Positions 53,391-63,806 of a stretch of DNA of 64,000 nt are shown here, one piece after another; the first letter of the stretch is position 1, and each line of letters opens with the position of its first letter. Below the pieces are notes generated by a model. The model had not been told where the DNA came from. It was given only the letters and a program-made list of their open reading frames with translations, and searched no databases. The position numbers were made by a program, and so were the translations under genes. This DNA comes from JANSWY01 sp965243755. GTDB lineage: Bacteria > Bacteroidota > Bacteroidia > Cytophagales > Cyclobacteriaceae. The stretch spans positions 682,001-746,000 of the forward strand of contig CBDEVW010000003.1 of NCBI GenBank assembly GCA_965243755.1. Direction: 5' to 3'.

Positions 53391-55310
53391 TTAAGTTGTT
53401 ACATTTCCAAGGATCTTTGCAAGTTGCATTCCTTTCTGTTTCAGCTTCAGGTGCTTCTCCTGAAACTTGCTAATACTTTCTATATCCTGCGATTTTTCCA
53501 ATTCTTTTTTATTGTCTTCTATCATTTTCTGAATGATCCTGAATTTTAACCTTGCAATATTTAAAAATGTTGCATCACGTGGTTCATCTTCCAATCTTGC
53601 AATCTGGATTTGATATTTATCCCACCACAATTCACTCACATCGTACTTTTCAGTGATCAAATCAATAACAACATTGGTTATATCAGGGTCGTCTAATGCC
53701 AACAAATATTCCGGCGTAATGATTTCACCTTCTTCAAACCGCTCCTGATACAGCGAAAGGATCTTTTTATACACTGGATTTTTATATTCAACGTCCTCAG
53801 TCTCTGAAAAGAAATAATTGATGAGGTATTGCTCATCTTCATCTCCATCTTTGACCAGGGTCGTAGCAAAATTAACCAACATTTTCAGGCTTTCCCTCTC
53901 CCATGCCTCTACCAGCTGGTTGATATCAAACTCCTTAACCTCAGTTTCTTCAAAAACTTCTGGTACAGGTAACGGTTCCTGATGTGGCTTGCTTTTCTTT
54001 TCTTTACTGGCTGTAATCAGGATCTTATTGAGTTCTGCAACTAATACTGCTTCGCCAATATCCAACAACCCGCTGCATTCCTTCAGATAAACCGTACGTT
54101 TTATGGGGTCTGGTATCTTTGCAATACTCTGAACAATCTCTTTGATTGTACCTGCCTTCTTCAAAGGATCGGCACTTGCCTCTTTAACTAGAAAAGACGT
54201 CTTAAACTTGATAAAATCAGTAGCCTCTTTTTGAAGAAAGTTTCGAAACGCTGAGGTTCCCAATTGCCTGGCATAGCTGTCAGGGTCTTCTCCTTCAGGA
54301 AATGCTATCGCTTTTACATCTAAACCACCCTCTAAGATCATATCGATTCCTCTGGTGGCTGCCTTTATTCCAGCCGCATCACCATCGAAAAGTACCGTTA
54401 TATTTTTGGTATAGCGACCGATAAGTTTTATTTGATCCTCTGTAAGAGCAGTTCCTGAGCTGGAAACTACATTCTTTACACCCGCCTGATGCAATGAGAT
54501 GACATCAGTATATCCTTCTACCAGGTAGCAGTTATCTTCCTTTCTAATGTCCTGCTTAGCCTGGTATAATCCATAGAGGATCTTGCTCTTCTGATATAAT
54601 TCTGTCTCAGGGGAGTTGAGGTATTTGGGTTGTTTTTTGTCCTTTTTGAGAATCCTGGCGCCAAAGGCTACCACCTTCCCGGTAATGTTATGGATGGGAA
54701 AAATGACCCTTCCTCTAAATCTGTCGTATTCCTTTCCCTCTTTTACTACCTTCAGACCGGCTTTTTCGAGGTACTCCTGCCGGTAACCCTTCTTCTCAGC
54801 TTCCTTAATCAGGCCATCCCACGCTTCAAGACTGTAACCCAATCCAAATTCCCTGATAGTGTCTTCAGAGAATTCTCTTTCTTTAAAATATGAAAGACCT
54901 ATTGATCGGCCTTCTTCGTTCTCCCAAAGTAACTCCTGAAAATACTTCTGAGCGAAATTGAGAACGATAAACAGGCTTTCCCTTTCATTTTGGGCGGCCT
55001 GATATTCTTCATCAGGAATTTCTTCTACGATCTCAACACCGTATTTCTTGGCCAGGTATTTCAGGGCCTCCATGTAGCTAAGGCCATCCACTTCCATCAC
55101 AAAGGATATGGCATCTCCCCCCTTACCACTACTGAAGTCCTTAAATATTCCTTTGGAAGGCACTACATAAAAAGATGGCGTTTTTTCATTGGTGAATGGA
55201 CTTAGGGCCTTATAATTCTGCCCGGAACGTTTCAGGGTCACAAAATCGCCCACCACTTCTACAATGTCAACACGGGATTTTATTTCATCTATGGTGGCCT
55301 GATCTATCAC
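53391..55310 (-). CDS. dnaG: DNA primase lacking the usual zinc ligands
   Basis: This 639-residue primase starts at GTG 55310. It has the N-terminal domain (about 1-95), the TOPRIM core with the acidic EGYTD and LFDGDAAG, and the C-terminal helicase-binding region. The CHC2 zinc finger is degenerate: in ALSPFTNEKTPSF and FKDFSSGKGG the four metal ligands (Cys, His, Cys, Cys in other primases) read Ser37, Thr40, Asp58 and Ser61. The rest of that fold, including the EKTPSF strand, is kept. It heads the operon with ribBA and surE. Confidence 0.95.
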   Translation of the reverse strand: MIDQATIDEIKSRVDIVEVVGDFVTLKRSGQNYKALSPFTNEKTPSFYVVPSKGIFKDFSSGKGGDAISFVMEVDGLSYMEALKYLAKKYGVEIVEEIPDEEYQAAQNERESLFIVLNFAQKYFQELLWENEEGRSIGLSYFKEREFSEDTIREFGLGYSLEAWDGLIKEAEKKGYRQEYLEKAGLKVVKEGKEYDRFRGRVIFPIHNITGKVVAFGARILKKDKKQPKYLNSPETELYQKSKILYGLYQAKQDIRKEDNCYLVEGYTDVISLHQAGVKNVVSSSGTALTEDQIKLIGRYTKNITVLFDGDAAGIKAATRGIDMILEGGLDVKAIAFPEGEDPDSYARQLGTSAFRNFLQKEATDFIKFKTSFLVKEASADPLKKAGTIKEIVQSIAKIPDPIKRTVYLKECSGLLDIGEAVLVAELNKILITASKEKKSKPHQEPLPVPEVFEETEVKEFDINQLVEAWERESLKMLVNFATTLVKDGDEDEQYLINYFFSETEDVEYKNPVYKKILSLYQERFEEGEIITPEYLLALDDPDITNVVIDLITEKYDVSELWWDKYQIQIARLEDEPRDATFLNIARLKFRIIQKMIEDNKKELEKSQDIESISKFQEKHLKLKQKGMQLAKILGNVTT

Positions 55311-55337
55311 TTGTCTTCCAATTGCTAATCAAAGGCA

Positions 55338-55345
55338 CAAATCTA
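55338..55345 (-). promoter_or_regulatory. Promoter -7 element for dnaG
   Basis: On the minus strand the bases read TAGATTTG, matching TAnnTTTG, about 28 bp from the dnaG GTG. No clear TTTG is found upstream of it. Confidence 0.45.
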
Positions 55346-55420
55346 ACTTATTTCCCAGATTATTTGCTGATTGGATCGGATTCAATGTAATTTGCAATTG
55401 AAAGAAGATTTGGGCAAATA

Positions 55421-56518
55421 ATGGCAGAAATTACAAAAGAAGCAGTACTAAAAGCACTTTCCACAGTTGAAGATCCTGACCTGAAAAAGGATCTGGTAAC
55501 ATTGGGAATGATTCAGGAGTTGGCAATAGAGGGGAATAAAGTGTCTTTTCAGGTGGTGCTTACCACACCGGCATGTCCACTCAAAGAAATTATTAGAAGA
55601 AATTGTGAGAATGCATTGCTGGAACAAGTCTCATCAGAGATTGAGGCCGATATATTAATGACATCCAATGTCACCACAGTTCGCGATAACGCGCCTCTTC
55701 TACCAAGTGTGAAGAATATAATTGCCATTGCCTCAGGTAAAGGAGGTGTTGGGAAATCTACTGTAGCTGCAAACCTTGCCGTCTCACTGGCGAAAAAAGG
55801 AGCTAAAGTTGGATTGATTGATGCTGACATTTTCGGTCCTTCAGTACCAACCATGTTCAATTGCGAGCATGAACAGCCAAGTGTAATCGAGCGAAATGGA
55901 AAAAACATGATCGTTCCGATTCAACAGTATGGTGTAAAACTAATTTCCATTGGCTTCCTGGCACCCGCTGATAATGCGGTTGTATGGAGAGGGCCAATGG
56001 CCAGTTCAGCATTGAAACAGTTTTTGAGTGATGCTACCTGGGGAGAGTTGGATTACCTATTGATCGATTTGCCTCCGGGCACCAGTGACATCCACCTTAC
56101 TTTGGTCCAGTCTGTTCCTGTTACCGGTGCAGTGATAGTAAGCACACCTCAAAAAGTTGCACTAATGGATGCACAGAAGGGGCTGGCAATGTTTAAGCAG
56201 CCACAAATTAATGTTCCAGTATTGGGAATAGTTGAAAACATGGCCTACTTCACTCCTGAAGAACTACCAGATAATAAGTATTATATATTTGGAGAAGGAG
56301 GGGGAAGGAATCTTGCAGAGAAATTTGATGTTCCTTTCTTAGGCCAGATACCAATTGTACAGTCAATCCGTGAGAGTGGCGATAATGGATACCCGGCTGT
56401 TTTAAAGGATGATGTTACGGCAGCATCATTTAGTGCACTGGCAGAATCACTGGCACAGCAAGTAGCAATTAGAAATGCTAACTTTGAAAAGACAAAAGTT
56501 GTAGAAATTAAAGCATAG
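55421..56518 (+). CDS. mrp: Mrp/ApbC-type Fe-S carrier ATPase
   Basis: This 365-residue protein has a DUF59 (MIP18-like) N-terminal domain (about 1-80), then the P-loop of the Mrp/NBP35 family GKGGVGKST (106-114), DADIFGPSVP, and DYLLIDLPPGTSD. It is involved in assembly or transfer of iron-sulfur clusters. A typical C-x-x-C pair of Nbp35-type proteins is not obvious near the middle. The Nfu-type gene follows 4 bp later. Confidence 0.92.
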   Translation: MAEITKEAVLKALSTVEDPDLKKDLVTLGMIQELAIEGNKVSFQVVLTTPACPLKEIIRRNCENALLEQVSSEIEADILMTSNVTTVRDNAPLLPSVKNIIAIASGKGGVGKSTVAANLAVSLAKKGAKVGLIDADIFGPSVPTMFNCEHEQPSVIERNGKNMIVPIQQYGVKLISIGFLAPADNAVVWRGPMASSALKQFLSDATWGELDYLLIDLPPGTSDIHLTLVQSVPVTGAVIVSTPQKVALMDAQKGLAMFKQPQINVPVLGIVENMAYFTPEELPDNKYYIFGEGGGRNLAEKFDVPFLGQIPIVQSIRESGDNGYPAVLKDDVTAASFSALAESLAQQVAIRNANFEKTKVVEIKA

Positions 56519-56522
56519 TATA

Positions 56523-56813
56523 ATGCAAGAGGAAAATACACGTTTAATAGATCAGGTCGAGACAGCATTGGATTCTATCAGACCCTATCTGGTTGCTGAT
56601 GGTGGTGATGTAAAGATTCTGGATATTGAAAACAATATTGTGAAGTTGGAGCTTCTGGGAGCTTGTGGCTCCTGCCCAATGTCTACCATGACACTGAAAG
56701 CTGGAGTAGAAGAAGCAATCAAAAGAGCAGTTCCAGAAATAGAAGGCATAGAAGCAATCAATATTACCTCACCTGATGACCCCAATGCTAAATTACCTGG
56801 AACACTAGTTTAG
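56523..56813 (+). CDS. NifU-like Fe-S scaffold (Nfu domain)
   Basis: This 96-residue protein is the C-terminal NifU/NfuA domain alone: IRPYLVADGGDVKILDIE and GACGSCPMSTMTLKAGVEE, with the C-x-x-C that holds the cluster. It acts as an Fe-S carrier, in step with the Mrp gene just upstream. Confidence 0.95.
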   Translation: MQEENTRLIDQVETALDSIRPYLVADGGDVKILDIENNIVKLELLGACGSCPMSTMTLKAGVEEAIKRAVPEIEGIEAINITSPDDPNAKLPGTLV

Positions 56814-56826
56814 TAAATACCAGAGT

Positions 56827-59814
56827 GTGAATCATATACCAACCATAATCTTTGCTTGCTTGTTGAGCATTAGTATAGGCTTTGCTCAAAAACGTTGTGC
56901 CACCACTGAAATACATCATCAACTTCAAAGGAAGTACCCTCAAAAATTTGATGAGCAGGCTTTTGAAAAATGGATCTCTGAAAAGAGAAGTGAGAAAAAA
57001 CAATTCCATCGTAAAGAAAATGAGGTTTATCAAATTCCTGTCGTGGTACATGTCATTCACAATGGCGAAGAGATTGGGGCAGGCACAAACCTAAGTGATG
57101 AGAAAATCATTGAACAAATAAATCTGCTCAACAAAGACTTCCGAAGAACCAATGATGATGCGATCAACACGCCGTTGGAATATCAGAATGTTTGGGCTGA
57201 CGTTGAAATAGAATTTGTATTGGCTGTTAGAGATCCGGAAGGATTACCCACTACTGGCATTACTCGCACCAGAGGCACAAAAGACCGGTTCAAATTTTCG
57301 GAAGATGCAATTCTTAAGTCTCATATCAATTGGCCGGCAGAAGATTATATGAATTTATATATCGCAGACTTGCAGGGTTTCCTCGGCTGGGCGCAGTTCC
57401 CGGTCATGAATCTAGATGGTCTGGAAGGGGAATTTAAAACAGAAAGGCTTACAGATGGTGTAGTGCTTGACTACAAGTATGTTGGATTAAATGAGAACAC
57501 CAACAATTTTGAGAGCTTTGGACGTACCGCAACCCACGAAATTGGACACTTCCTTGGTTTAAGACACATTTGGGGTGATGGAGGGTGTTCACTGGATGAC
57601 TATTGTGAAGATACGCCCTTCTCCAATGATGATACTGATGGATGTCCGTCAAATAAAGAGTCCTGTGGCTCAAGAGATATGATTGAAAATTTCATGGATT
57701 ACACCAATGACGAATGCATGAACCTGTTTACGCAATGCCAAAAAGAACGGATGCGGATCATTATGGAAAACAGTCCCCGAAGGAAAAGTCTTCTTTCCTC
57801 AAATGCATTAACACCTCCCCAGGAGTATACCATTGATTTGGGGATCAGAAGCATTAATATTGATACCGATCTGGGTGTCTGCAACTCAACTGTTACACCT
57901 CAACTACAGGTTCGCAACTATGGAGGTGAAACTTTGGATTCCTTCAAAATAGAAATGCGTATCAATAATGTATTGACGTATGAAGAAATTAATTACACAA
58001 AACTCACATCCGGTGAAATATTAACAATCACATTTCCTCAATCCACTTTTAGCACTACAGAAAACAATACCATTACTTTTGAAATCACTGAAGTAAACTC
58101 AGGTCAGGACGAAAATCCTTCAAACGATTTGTCTATCAGACAGTTCACCATCCCACCTTCCGAGGATTTGCCACTGGAGGAAGAATTTGAAGATGCTTTG
58201 AACGCCTGGAGTCAATACAATTTTCCAGTGAACAATCCATATTGGCAAGAATCTACGGCCCCCAATGAATCTGTAAATAATACCGCGTACCTGGCCCCAT
58301 ACTATAGCACCAACAATAACGTCTATGGTAACTTCGATTATCTTATCACACCTGTGGTTGATCTTTCCAGTTTTAATTCCACCGTACTGACTTTCGATTA
58401 TGCCTATGCTCCGAGACCAGATTTTTTCACGGATGGGTTAATCGTTGCGGTAAGTACTGATTGTGGGCTTTCCTTTAAAAGAGAAAATTATTTGTTTGAA
58501 CGCTATGGAAATCAATTGGCCACAGCCTCTTCACTCGATCAGGAGTTTTTTCCAATATCAGTAAATGATTGGCAGTCAGCATACCTGGACCTTAGTAATT
58601 ATTCTGATGAAGAAAATGTAAGGATAGCCTTCATTGGTGTCAATGGTGGTGGCAACAACCTTTTCATTGACAATGTATCTATAGCACCGGTTAATCAGTT
58701 TGTCAGGGATGTTGGAATAGGTGAAGTCAATAACATCAGTGTGCTGTCCTGTATTGGGGAATTTACCCCTACGGTGGAAGTGAAAAATTTCGGTACAGAA
58801 CCAGTCACAAGCCTTGAAATTCAATACAGGACAAGGCCCAATAGTACTTTTCAGACGGCTTCATACGATAATTTCAGTATCCAATCTGGAAAGAGCAGAA
58901 TGTTTTCATTACCTGATGATGCTATCAACAATCAAAGTACTATTCTGGAAGTACAGGTAACGACCATCAATGATCATATGGATGACGATGATAGCAATAA
59001 TCATTTCCTAACAAACATTACCATAAATGATGATAATGATGTTATTCCGTCAAGAGAACGGTTTGAAGGGACCATAGAATGGACGCAAACCAATAGCAGC
59101 GGGTCCACAGATTGGGAAATATACGATGACAGCTTTAATAAGTCACTTTTTATCAATGGGTACAATATTGAAGAATTAGGAAAAGAAAACTGGTTGGTAA
59201 GCCCTGTCTTTGATGCTCAGGATGTAGAGGAAGCAAGTATGTCATTCAAAGTGTCCTATGCCCAAAGACTCAATCGGGTTGATGGACTCAAGGTTATGGT
59301 GAGTAACAACTGTGGTTTATCATGGGATCATGTGGTCTACAACAAGCAAGGTAGCACACTCGCCATTGCACAATCCAACACGGAATGGATTCCTTACTAT
59401 GAAGAGGACTGGAGAACAGAATTTATTGACCTCACAGCATATCTTCCTGAAAACACTTCCCAGTCGCTCAGGGTAGCTTTTGTAGCAACCAATGGGAATG
59501 GGAATAACATCTACATTGATGACATCAATATATACAACACCTCAAATCCCAATCTTAACAGGCCTCCACAGGAAGTTTCCATATATCCCAATCCTAATTC
59601 AGGCAACTTTAATGTAACAATGAACCTGGACAAGAAGGAGGACATTGAGATAATTCTCACAGATATCATGGGCAAGGTTGTGTTAAGAAACAGTCAGAAA
59701 AATGTACTCAATCAGAACTTTGCAATAGAAACCGATGGATTAAACGGGCTGTACTTGCTTTACCTGGTCGGAAAAAATTTTGAAGCTTCACAACGGGTAA
59801 TCATTCGAAGATAA
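56827..59814 (+). CDS. Secreted M43-type metalloprotease with T9SS C-terminal domain
   Basis: This 995-residue protein starts at GTG 56827 with a signal peptide (IIFACLLSISIGFAQ). The zinc motif HEIGHFLGLRH lies at 237-247, and the Met-turn is NFMDYTN near 290, as in the M43 (pappalysin) family. A pair of Ig/MAM-like repeat units follows (FDYAYAPRPDFF, later SYAQRLNRVDGL). The end carries the T9SS sorting domain, with SIYPNPNSGNF and GLYLLYLVGKN. It should be exported through T9SS. It follows the Fe-S genes but is not functionally related. Confidence 0.92.
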   Translation: MNHIPTIIFACLLSISIGFAQKRCATTEIHHQLQRKYPQKFDEQAFEKWISEKRSEKKQFHRKENEVYQIPVVVHVIHNGEEIGAGTNLSDEKIIEQINLLNKDFRRTNDDAINTPLEYQNVWADVEIEFVLAVRDPEGLPTTGITRTRGTKDRFKFSEDAILKSHINWPAEDYMNLYIADLQGFLGWAQFPVMNLDGLEGEFKTERLTDGVVLDYKYVGLNENTNNFESFGRTATHEIGHFLGLRHIWGDGGCSLDDYCEDTPFSNDDTDGCPSNKESCGSRDMIENFMDYTNDECMNLFTQCQKERMRIIMENSPRRKSLLSSNALTPPQEYTIDLGIRSINIDTDLGVCNSTVTPQLQVRNYGGETLDSFKIEMRINNVLTYEEINYTKLTSGEILTITFPQSTFSTTENNTITFEITEVNSGQDENPSNDLSIRQFTIPPSEDLPLEEEFEDALNAWSQYNFPVNNPYWQESTAPNESVNNTAYLAPYYSTNNNVYGNFDYLITPVVDLSSFNSTVLTFDYAYAPRPDFFTDGLIVAVSTDCGLSFKRENYLFERYGNQLATASSLDQEFFPISVNDWQSAYLDLSNYSDEENVRIAFIGVNGGGNNLFIDNVSIAPVNQFVRDVGIGEVNNISVLSCIGEFTPTVEVKNFGTEPVTSLEIQYRTRPNSTFQTASYDNFSIQSGKSRMFSLPDDAINNQSTILEVQVTTINDHMDDDDSNNHFLTNITINDDNDVIPSRERFEGTIEWTQTNSSGSTDWEIYDDSFNKSLFINGYNIEELGKENWLVSPVFDAQDVEEASMSFKVSYAQRLNRVDGLKVMVSNNCGLSWDHVVYNKQGSTLAIAQSNTEWIPYYEEDWRTEFIDLTAYLPENTSQSLRVAFVATNGNGNNIYIDDINIYNTSNPNLNRPPQEVSIYPNPNSGNFNVTMNLDKKEDIEIILTDIMGKVVLRNSQKNVLNQNFAIETDGLNGLYLLYLVGKNFEASQRVIIRR

Positions 59815-59886
59815 TTGCGTGACTGTGATGATTAATTAGAAATCTATTAATATTGAGCTTTCAAAAAAAATTCGGCCTACTGAAAT

Positions 59887-60693
59887 ATGTTAAAATACCT
59901 TAAAGCAGAATCCTGGAAAGACCTGATCATTCATTTCCTGCTGGCTAGTGTTTTGATCGTATTGTTTATTCTTGGAGTGTTTTATGTTTTTCTCCCGATT
60001 AAAACAAATCACGGTGAATCCATTACGGTTCCCGATGTTGTGGGGATGAACATAGAAGAATTGCCAGAATTTTTAGATAGCAAAAAATTAAGGTACGTGG
60101 TGACCAAAGATTCGGGCTACAATGCAGAAATGGAGCCACACACGGTCCTCATACAATTTCCAAAAGCCAACACTTCAGTAAAGGAAAACAGGAAAATTTA
60201 CGTGACACTCAATTCAAAGAAAGCGCCACTGGTTAAATTTCCTGATTTTCCAGCGAGCAGGTCTTTCAAAAATGTGCAATTACAATTTGCTGCACTTGAT
60301 CTAAAAATTGGGAAAAAAGACTACTCCCTTGACCATTTAAAACACAATGTAGTGGGAGATTTCTTTCTGGATGGAAAAAAAATTAATCCTGGTGATTACA
60401 TCCCAAAAGGTTCGGTTATTGACCTGACGCTAGGTACAGGAAAGGGTAAACAATCTTTCAGGATTCCAGACGTTATAGGACAAGATTTTGAAAGTGCGGA
60501 AATAGCGCTCCGAGGTGCTGGTTTAGAAATTGGTGAAATCAGTTACCAGGAAGTGGACAGCCTGCCGGGGATTGTGGTAGAACAGATACCAGCGTCACCA
60601 AATGTGGTAAAAGTAGGGCAACTTGTAAACCTAACCGTTACAACATTAGACTCTCTTCGGGCTGTAAAAGCGGCAAACAATGACAATGACTAA
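59887..60693 (+). CDS. PASTA-domain membrane protein
   Basis: This 268-residue protein has one membrane helix (about 15-38) and then PASTA-type repeats: ITVPDVVGMNIEELPEFL (about 45-110), a second middle unit, and FRIPDVIGQDFESAEIALRGAGL (about 195-258). PASTA domains bind peptidoglycan or beta-lactams, but no kinase domain is present. Its stop overlaps the next start by 14 bases. Confidence 0.85.
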   Translation: MLKYLKAESWKDLIIHFLLASVLIVLFILGVFYVFLPIKTNHGESITVPDVVGMNIEELPEFLDSKKLRYVVTKDSGYNAEMEPHTVLIQFPKANTSVKENRKIYVTLNSKKAPLVKFPDFPASRSFKNVQLQFAALDLKIGKKDYSLDHLKHNVVGDFFLDGKKINPGDYIPKGSVIDLTLGTGKGKQSFRIPDVIGQDFESAEIALRGAGLEIGEISYQEVDSLPGIVVEQIPASPNVVKVGQLVNLTVTTLDSLRAVKAANNDND

Positions 60694-62548
60694 AGCGGTA
60701 GTTTTTCTGATCATCTTACTCATTCAGTTTTCTGTGAGTGCGCAGCTCATTATGAAACCTATCCCCCAAAAGCAATTTGCAAACAGAAAAAACACTACCG
60801 ACACCACGATAACTCTACCTATTTACGAAGACTTTTCCAGGGGAAATACGCCGGACCCCAACATTTGGGAATTTGGAAGTTCAGTACAAATAAGCCCCAC
60901 AGCCGGCTTGAATCCACCTACCATTAATGTCGCCGTTATGGATGGAGTAGATGCCCTTGGTGTCCCTTACGATATAACTAGCGGCAGAACCAACCCAGCA
61001 GACAGCCTTATATCCTATCCCATTGCCATGACAAGGGTACCTGTCAATAAAAGAAATACTATTTATATGAGTTTCTTCTGGCAAGCTAAAGGATTAGGAG
61101 AAATGCCTGATGAAACAGATTCCCTTACCCTTCAGTTTTTAAATAGCGACAGTGTGTGGGTCCATCAAAACATCAATACAGAAGATTTCTTCAATCACGG
61201 TTTAGTTGGTGGCGAAAATGCATTGAAATTTGACCCTGAAGACACCACACAACTCATATTTCAACAGGTAATACTGCCGATTACAGATAATTCTTATCAT
61301 CATGACAATTTCAGAATAAAGTTCCAGAATTATGGCAGCACCCAGGGACCGTTTGATTCATGGATATTGGATTATATTTATATTAATTATGACCGTGGGC
61401 CAGATTCCATTTATTATCGAGACAGGGCAATGACTATGTTACCTACGTCACCATTTGGCGAGTTCTACTCTGTACCATTTGATCATTATGAGGAGAATAG
61501 TGGGATTTTCACTAACGGTATGATAATGGAATCGAATTATCTACAGGAACCTCTTACGCCTCAAGCACTTTCTTTCGACGTGAATATCCTTGATGCCAAC
61601 AAGAATATAGTAGGTCAAATAAACAGGGAAACCGAGATACTTGGAGGAAGTACAATGCAAAGGATTAAATTCTCCTCGGCACCTTTGAACATTTCAGACT
61701 ACTTTGCAACAAATGACACCTTGCAATTTTATGTTCAGGCCATACTGATTAGCGGGGACACAACAGTTCCAAACTCAAACCACCTCTATTCTTACCAGCA
61801 TAATGACACTATTTCCAGATCATATACCCTGGAAAGACACTATGCTTATGATGATGGCACTGCAGAGTTTGCGGCAGGCATCAGCATTAATCAGGGTCGA
61901 CTTGTAGTGGCCTATCCCATTCATTCCAGGGACACGTTGACTCACATAGACATTAATTTCCCTCAAATAGTTCCTGGGCAAAATGCAGACCAATTAGATA
62001 TATTGGTTTTGAAGGACCTTTCCGGATCTGATGAAAGTGTACTGGTCAACCAACAGGGTTACAGACTTACGCAGGCTTCTGAACTCAATGAGTTTACAAG
62101 AATTAAATTAAAGGTTCAACCAATTGTTGAGGATACAATCTATATCGGATTTGAGCAAAAAGTTAACAGGTATGTGCCAGTTGGCCTTGACAAAAACACT
62201 GATTTCTCCAGCAGAATATACACCAGAATCGATGAAGAATGGGAACAAAATGAAAGTGTTGCAGGAACACTGATGATCAGGCCTGTTTTCGGAGAACCAT
62301 TTCTTCCTGTGAGTTCAAAAGATCAGTTGGAAGAAGTGATAACCCTTTATCCAAATCCAGCCAGGAGCAGGTTGCATATCAAAGGAGGTTCCTTCGAAAG
62401 CATTAAAGTCTTTGATCTTAGAGGTGTTGAACAATCGGTGACTGTTACCAATGACACTATAGATATACAACAGCTACAATCAGGGATTTACATTGCCCTG
62501 TTTTCTACTATCAGTGGTACCAGGGCTATCAGGTTTATCAAGCAATAA
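60680..62548 (+). CDS. Secreted protein with T9SS C-terminal sorting domain
   Basis: The product is 622 residues from ATG 60680 (60686 is also possible), with a signal peptide (FLIILLIQFSVSAQ). The middle is beta-rich with no recognised enzyme motif. The C-terminal T9SS domain reads TLYPNPARSRLHI, then FDLRG and SGIYIALFST. It overlaps the PASTA gene by 14 bp and its last 69 bp overlap the minus-strand M50 gene. Confidence 0.85.
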   Translation: MTMTKAVVFLIILLIQFSVSAQLIMKPIPQKQFANRKNTTDTTITLPIYEDFSRGNTPDPNIWEFGSSVQISPTAGLNPPTINVAVMDGVDALGVPYDITSGRTNPADSLISYPIAMTRVPVNKRNTIYMSFFWQAKGLGEMPDETDSLTLQFLNSDSVWVHQNINTEDFFNHGLVGGENALKFDPEDTTQLIFQQVILPITDNSYHHDNFRIKFQNYGSTQGPFDSWILDYIYINYDRGPDSIYYRDRAMTMLPTSPFGEFYSVPFDHYEENSGIFTNGMIMESNYLQEPLTPQALSFDVNILDANKNIVGQINRETEILGGSTMQRIKFSSAPLNISDYFATNDTLQFYVQAILISGDTTVPNSNHLYSYQHNDTISRSYTLERHYAYDDGTAEFAAGISINQGRLVVAYPIHSRDTLTHIDINFPQIVPGQNADQLDILVLKDLSGSDESVLVNQQGYRLTQASELNEFTRIKLKVQPIVEDTIYIGFEQKVNRYVPVGLDKNTDFSSRIYTRIDEEWEQNESVAGTLMIRPVFGEPFLPVSSKDQLEEVITLYPNPARSRLHIKGGSFESIKVFDLRGVEQSVTVTNDTIDIQQLQSGIYIALFSTISGTRAIRFIKQ

Positions 62549-63748
62549 TTGGCTTTGGATTTGGCCTTCATTTTCGATTTGTTGTTGCCTTATCACCTCG
62601 GGATCAGGAAACGCTATTATTAAGGGTTTCGGGCTAAATGACAATATAAAAACCAGCATCGCTATCCAACCCACAATTTTTCTACCAGTGCTCAAAGGCC
62701 TGTTGTCTGCGACTGGTGGGTGGTGCACCCCAAGAAACCGCCCCACCAAAAAGAGAAACAGTAACCAACCCATATACCCTTCAATTCCCGGAATTAGCAA
62801 AACGGTGAGGCACTGAACCAAATAAACGGTAATCGCTACGAACCACCGAAATTGTCTTTCCGGATGTAGGCTATACAGGCAGAAATACAAAAAATAGATG
62901 TACAGGACAGACCAGATTACAAATGTGAAATCCAGGTCCCTGGGATCAAATAACCCAAGTCCTGCGTAGTAAAGTACCCCGATGTAGAAAATCGGAGCAA
63001 CTATTCTATGAACTTTCTCACCAAGTATCCCATACAACACATGTCCTCCATCCAACTGACCAATTGGAAACAAATTAAGGGAGGTGAAAAACAACGCCAG
63101 GTATCCTGCCAAAAAATAAGGATAGTGTATGATCTCATTAGGATGAGGCAACAGGGATCGATCAAATGGTAAAGTGTTTTCAAAGATCCAATACAATAAA
63201 TTGGGTCCAAATTTGATGACACCAAATTGGGTATTGTCATTATAAATTATGTTGGCGTAGTTACTTCCATATTGCGCATAATCAGGGTGTATCTCAAATA
63301 AGTATTCTAAGCCAGGAAGGTTCAAAAAGCCATAAATAATAACCACCAAAGCCACTACAAATCCCGCTAGAGGTCCGGCTACTCCAATATCAAAGTAAAG
63401 CTTACGTGATTGCACCCTTTCCCTGATCCTGATAAAGGCCCCCATGGTGCCAATCGATGGGGCGCCTGGAATAAACCCAAGCCAAAGTGGTATATAATAA
63501 GGAAATGATACTTTTACGCCATGATATTTGGCTGTCAAATAGTGTCCAAATTCATGAAATGTTAGTATCGTTAAAAAGGCGACTGAAAAAAATAGTCCTC
63601 CCGGTATTTGTTCCGGCAACAATGGATCCTCTCCATAGAAATACTTACCATACCGCCACTCCGCCCCTGCTATGGTAGTTGTGACCAGTGTAATAATAAA
63701 CAGAACGATCTGGATTATTCTTCTTTTGCTTCTTGGTGAGATTGCCAT
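62480..63748 (-). CDS. Site-2 protease family zinc metalloprotease (M50)
   Basis: I use ATG 63748 (422 residues; a TTG one codon upstream is possible). The active site is HEFGHYLTA (His65, Glu66, His69) in a membrane helix, and the third ligand is Asp233 in NLFPIGQLDGGH. At least six membrane segments are visible. Such proteases cut membrane-bound regulators such as anti-sigma factors. The last residues (LLLDKPDSPGTTDSRKQ) are encoded antisense to the T9SS cargo gene. Confidence 0.88.
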   Translation of the reverse strand: MAISPRSKRRIIQIVLFIITLVTTTIAGAEWRYGKYFYGEDPLLPEQIPGGLFFSVAFLTILTFHEFGHYLTAKYHGVKVSFPYYIPLWLGFIPGAPSIGTMGAFIRIRERVQSRKLYFDIGVAGPLAGFVVALVVIIYGFLNLPGLEYLFEIHPDYAQYGSNYANIIYNDNTQFGVIKFGPNLLYWIFENTLPFDRSLLPHPNEIIHYPYFLAGYLALFFTSLNLFPIGQLDGGHVLYGILGEKVHRIVAPIFYIGVLYYAGLGLFDPRDLDFTFVIWSVLYIYFLYFCLYSLHPERQFRWFVAITVYLVQCLTVLLIPGIEGYMGWLLFLFLVGRFLGVHHPPVADNRPLSTGRKIVGWIAMLVFILSFSPKPLIIAFPDPEVIRQQQIENEGQIQSQLLLDKPDSPGTTDSRKQGNVNP

Positions 63749-63806
63749 CAAACTTCGCGTATCAATTCAACAGAGCCTCCAAAATAATGGTCAATGTTTC
63801 AAATAC

